6,599 nt of DNA from an uncultured Prevotella sp. Lineage in GTDB: Bacteria; Bacteroidota; Bacteroidia; Bacteroidales; Bacteroidaceae. Under the pieces are notes generated by a model. It saw only the letters and a list, made by a program, of their open reading frames with translations, was not told the origin of the DNA and did no database searches. Position 1 is the first letter of the stretch. Every line of letters starts with the position of its first letter. The translations under genes were made by a program, and so were the position numbers. Where the stretch lies: positions 1 to 6,599 of the forward strand of contig CAJPTO010000178.1 of the NCBI GenBank assembly GCA_905373605.1, read 5' to 3'. Below are positions 5,700 to 6,599 of this stretch, one piece after another.

Positions 5700-5860
5700 A
5701 TGGCAGGCAAATGAAATGACAAAACCATCCTGTTTCACCATGATTTCATGCCCCTGCGCGTTCAAAGCGTAACGAGTTGATGGACAAGAACAGCTCAAAG
5801 GCATAAAAAGCGACGTACCCATATAATAGTTAAATCCACCCCTTAACCCCACACATCCAC

Positions 5861-6599
5861 ATGCTCTGGTTACTCTTAGCCTTCCTTTCGGCCGCCCTTT
5901 TGGGTTTCTACGATGTGTTCAAGAAACTCTCTTTGAAAGAAAATGCCATCATCCCCGTGTTGTTTCTCAACACCGTTTTCTCCTCGTTCATCTTCATTCC
6001 CTTCATCCTGGGCAGTCATTTTGGCTGGTTTCACACCAGCAACATGTTCTATGTGCCGCCCACAAGCCTCATTGCCCAAGGCTACATCCTCTTCAAAAGC
6101 GTGCTGGTGCTTGCTTCGTGGATATTCGGATACGTGGGTTTAAAGCATCTTCCGCTAACCATCGTAGGCCCAATAAATGCCACACGTCCCGTTTTGGTAC
6201 TTGTCGGGGCGATGCTTGTTTACGGCGAACAGCTCAACTGGTTGCAATGGGTGGGCGTTGCACTGGCCATTTGCTCGTTCTTCCTGCTCAGCAAGAGCGG
6301 AAAACGCGAGGGCATCGACTTCAAACACAACAAGTGGATATTCGCCATTGCACTGGCAGCCGTGCTGGGAGCATGCAGCGGACTCTACGACAAGTACCTG
6401 ATGACACCCACAACGCAAGGTGGGCTGGGCCTCAACAAGATGGAAGTGCAAAGCTGGTACAACCTGTACCAATGCGCAATGATGGCCCTTGTGACGCTTG
6501 TGCTATGGTTTCCCAAGCGCAAAACCACACAACCCTTTCGCTGGCGATGGACTATCTTGCTGATAAGCTTGTTTCTTTGTGCGGCCGACTTTGCTTATT
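5861..6599 (+). CDS. EamA/DMT family transporter, 3' end cut by the window
   Basis: This open frame runs from ATG 5861 to the window edge (246 complete codons, no stop), so the C-terminus is missing. It resembles the EamA branch of the drug/metabolite transporter superfamily: inner-membrane proteins of usually ten helices made of two homologous five-helix halves. Eight hydrophobic segments can be seen, near residues 2-19, 30-50, 75-94, 98-120, 127-144, 157-173, 200-216 and 229-246. Hallmarks are GPINATRPVLVLVGAMLVYGEQLNWLQWVGVALA (103-136), matching the end of EamA repeat 1 including the conserved glutamate (E123). The halves repeat the motif GFYDVFKK (15-22) as GLYDKYL (174-180). The substrate cannot be inferred. 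The start is the only ATG after an in-frame stop at 5831-5833; there is no Shine-Dalgarno site. It is separated from truA by 613 bases of repeat-containing DNA, so it is probably transcribed independently. Confidence 0.88.
   Translation, partial: MLWLLLAFLSAALLGFYDVFKKLSLKENAIIPVLFLNTVFSSFIFIPFILGSHFGWFHTSNMFYVPPTSLIAQGYILFKSVLVLASWIFGYVGLKHLPLTIVGPINATRPVLVLVGAMLVYGEQLNWLQWVGVALAICSFFLLSKSGKREGIDFKHNKWIFAIALAAVLGACSGLYDKYLMTPTTQGGLGLNKMEVQSWYNLYQCAMMALVTLVLWFPKRKTTQPFRWRWTILLISLFLCAADFAY

Larger units (their letters stand above)
5248..5860. other. 613-base gene-free interval with two repeat arrays and several small inverted repeats
   Basis: I find no convincing protein gene here. The left third (5248-5344) holds nothing I can name beyond weak short stems, and no clear truA terminator is visible. 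A degenerate 21-bp-period repeat occupies about 5345-5406; 5407-5555 is unremarkable; the 22-bp tandem array covers 5556-5682; a 10-bp palindrome follows at 5690-5699. The rest (5700-5860) contains the short inverted repeat CATGATTTCATG (5739-5750) and ends in a C-rich, SD-less run into the transporter ATG. No TAnnTTTG promoter element was found in this interval on either strand, so how the downstream gene is transcribed is unclear. Confidence 0.6.

Noticed and set aside
5821..5831. ATATAATAGTT as a promoter for the transporter gene
   Set aside because: It looks like an E. coli-type -10 box, but the apparent Bacteroidota origin predicts TAnnTTTG, and no matching -33 element is visible.
5643..5852. 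A 69-codon - strand open frame in the intergenic region
   Set aside because: It ends inside the tandem array, has no recognisable motif, and its length is expected by chance.

Overview
The window looks like chromosomal housekeeping DNA from a Bacteroidota bacterium, most likely Bacteroidales and plausibly the Prevotella group. Four things point there: a DUF3078-type outer-membrane protein; a TrmD with the CGHYKGVDQR variant of the SAM-site motif; two copies of the octamer TACCTTTG, which fits the Bacteroidota -7 promoter element TAnnTTTG, each just upstream of a gene; and several genes without a Shine-Dalgarno sequence. This is inference from sequence features, not a database match. All six protein genes are on the + strand.

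Layout. Positions 4-684 encode a DedA-family membrane protein. Thirty bases later comes trmD (715-1398, GTG start), whose stop codon sits in the loop of a perfect 11-bp hairpin. A 136-base gap that becomes A-rich leads to a TACCTTTG box and a DUF3078 family protein with a signal peptide (1535-2872). Fifteen bases after it begins a ComEC/Rec2-type DNA-uptake channel of 532 residues (2888-4486) that has no C-terminal metallo-beta-lactamase-like domain. Then comes truA (4513-5247), whose ATG lies only 5 bases after a second TACCTTTG box. After a 613-base gene-free stretch, an EamA/DMT-family transporter starts at 5861 and runs off the right edge.

How the genes relate. trmD and truA both modify tRNA (m1G37 and pseudouridine 38-40) but are not adjacent. 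dedA-trmD and DUF3078-comEC are spaced like co-transcribed pairs. I see no single pathway joining the whole set.

The least ordinary part is the gap at 5248-5860. It holds a 22-bp-period tandem array (an 18-base core plus a 4-base linker, six copies with the outer ones diverged), a weaker 21-bp-period repeat about 200 bases upstream with a related AAGCAT core, and several small perfect inverted repeats. The 22-bp period is not a multiple of three, so the array is not a coding repeat. It is the best candidate here for something unrecognised, either a structured RNA or a protein-binding array, but it may simply be a lineage-specific intergenic repeat. I found no CRISPR array, insertion sequence, rRNA or tRNA.
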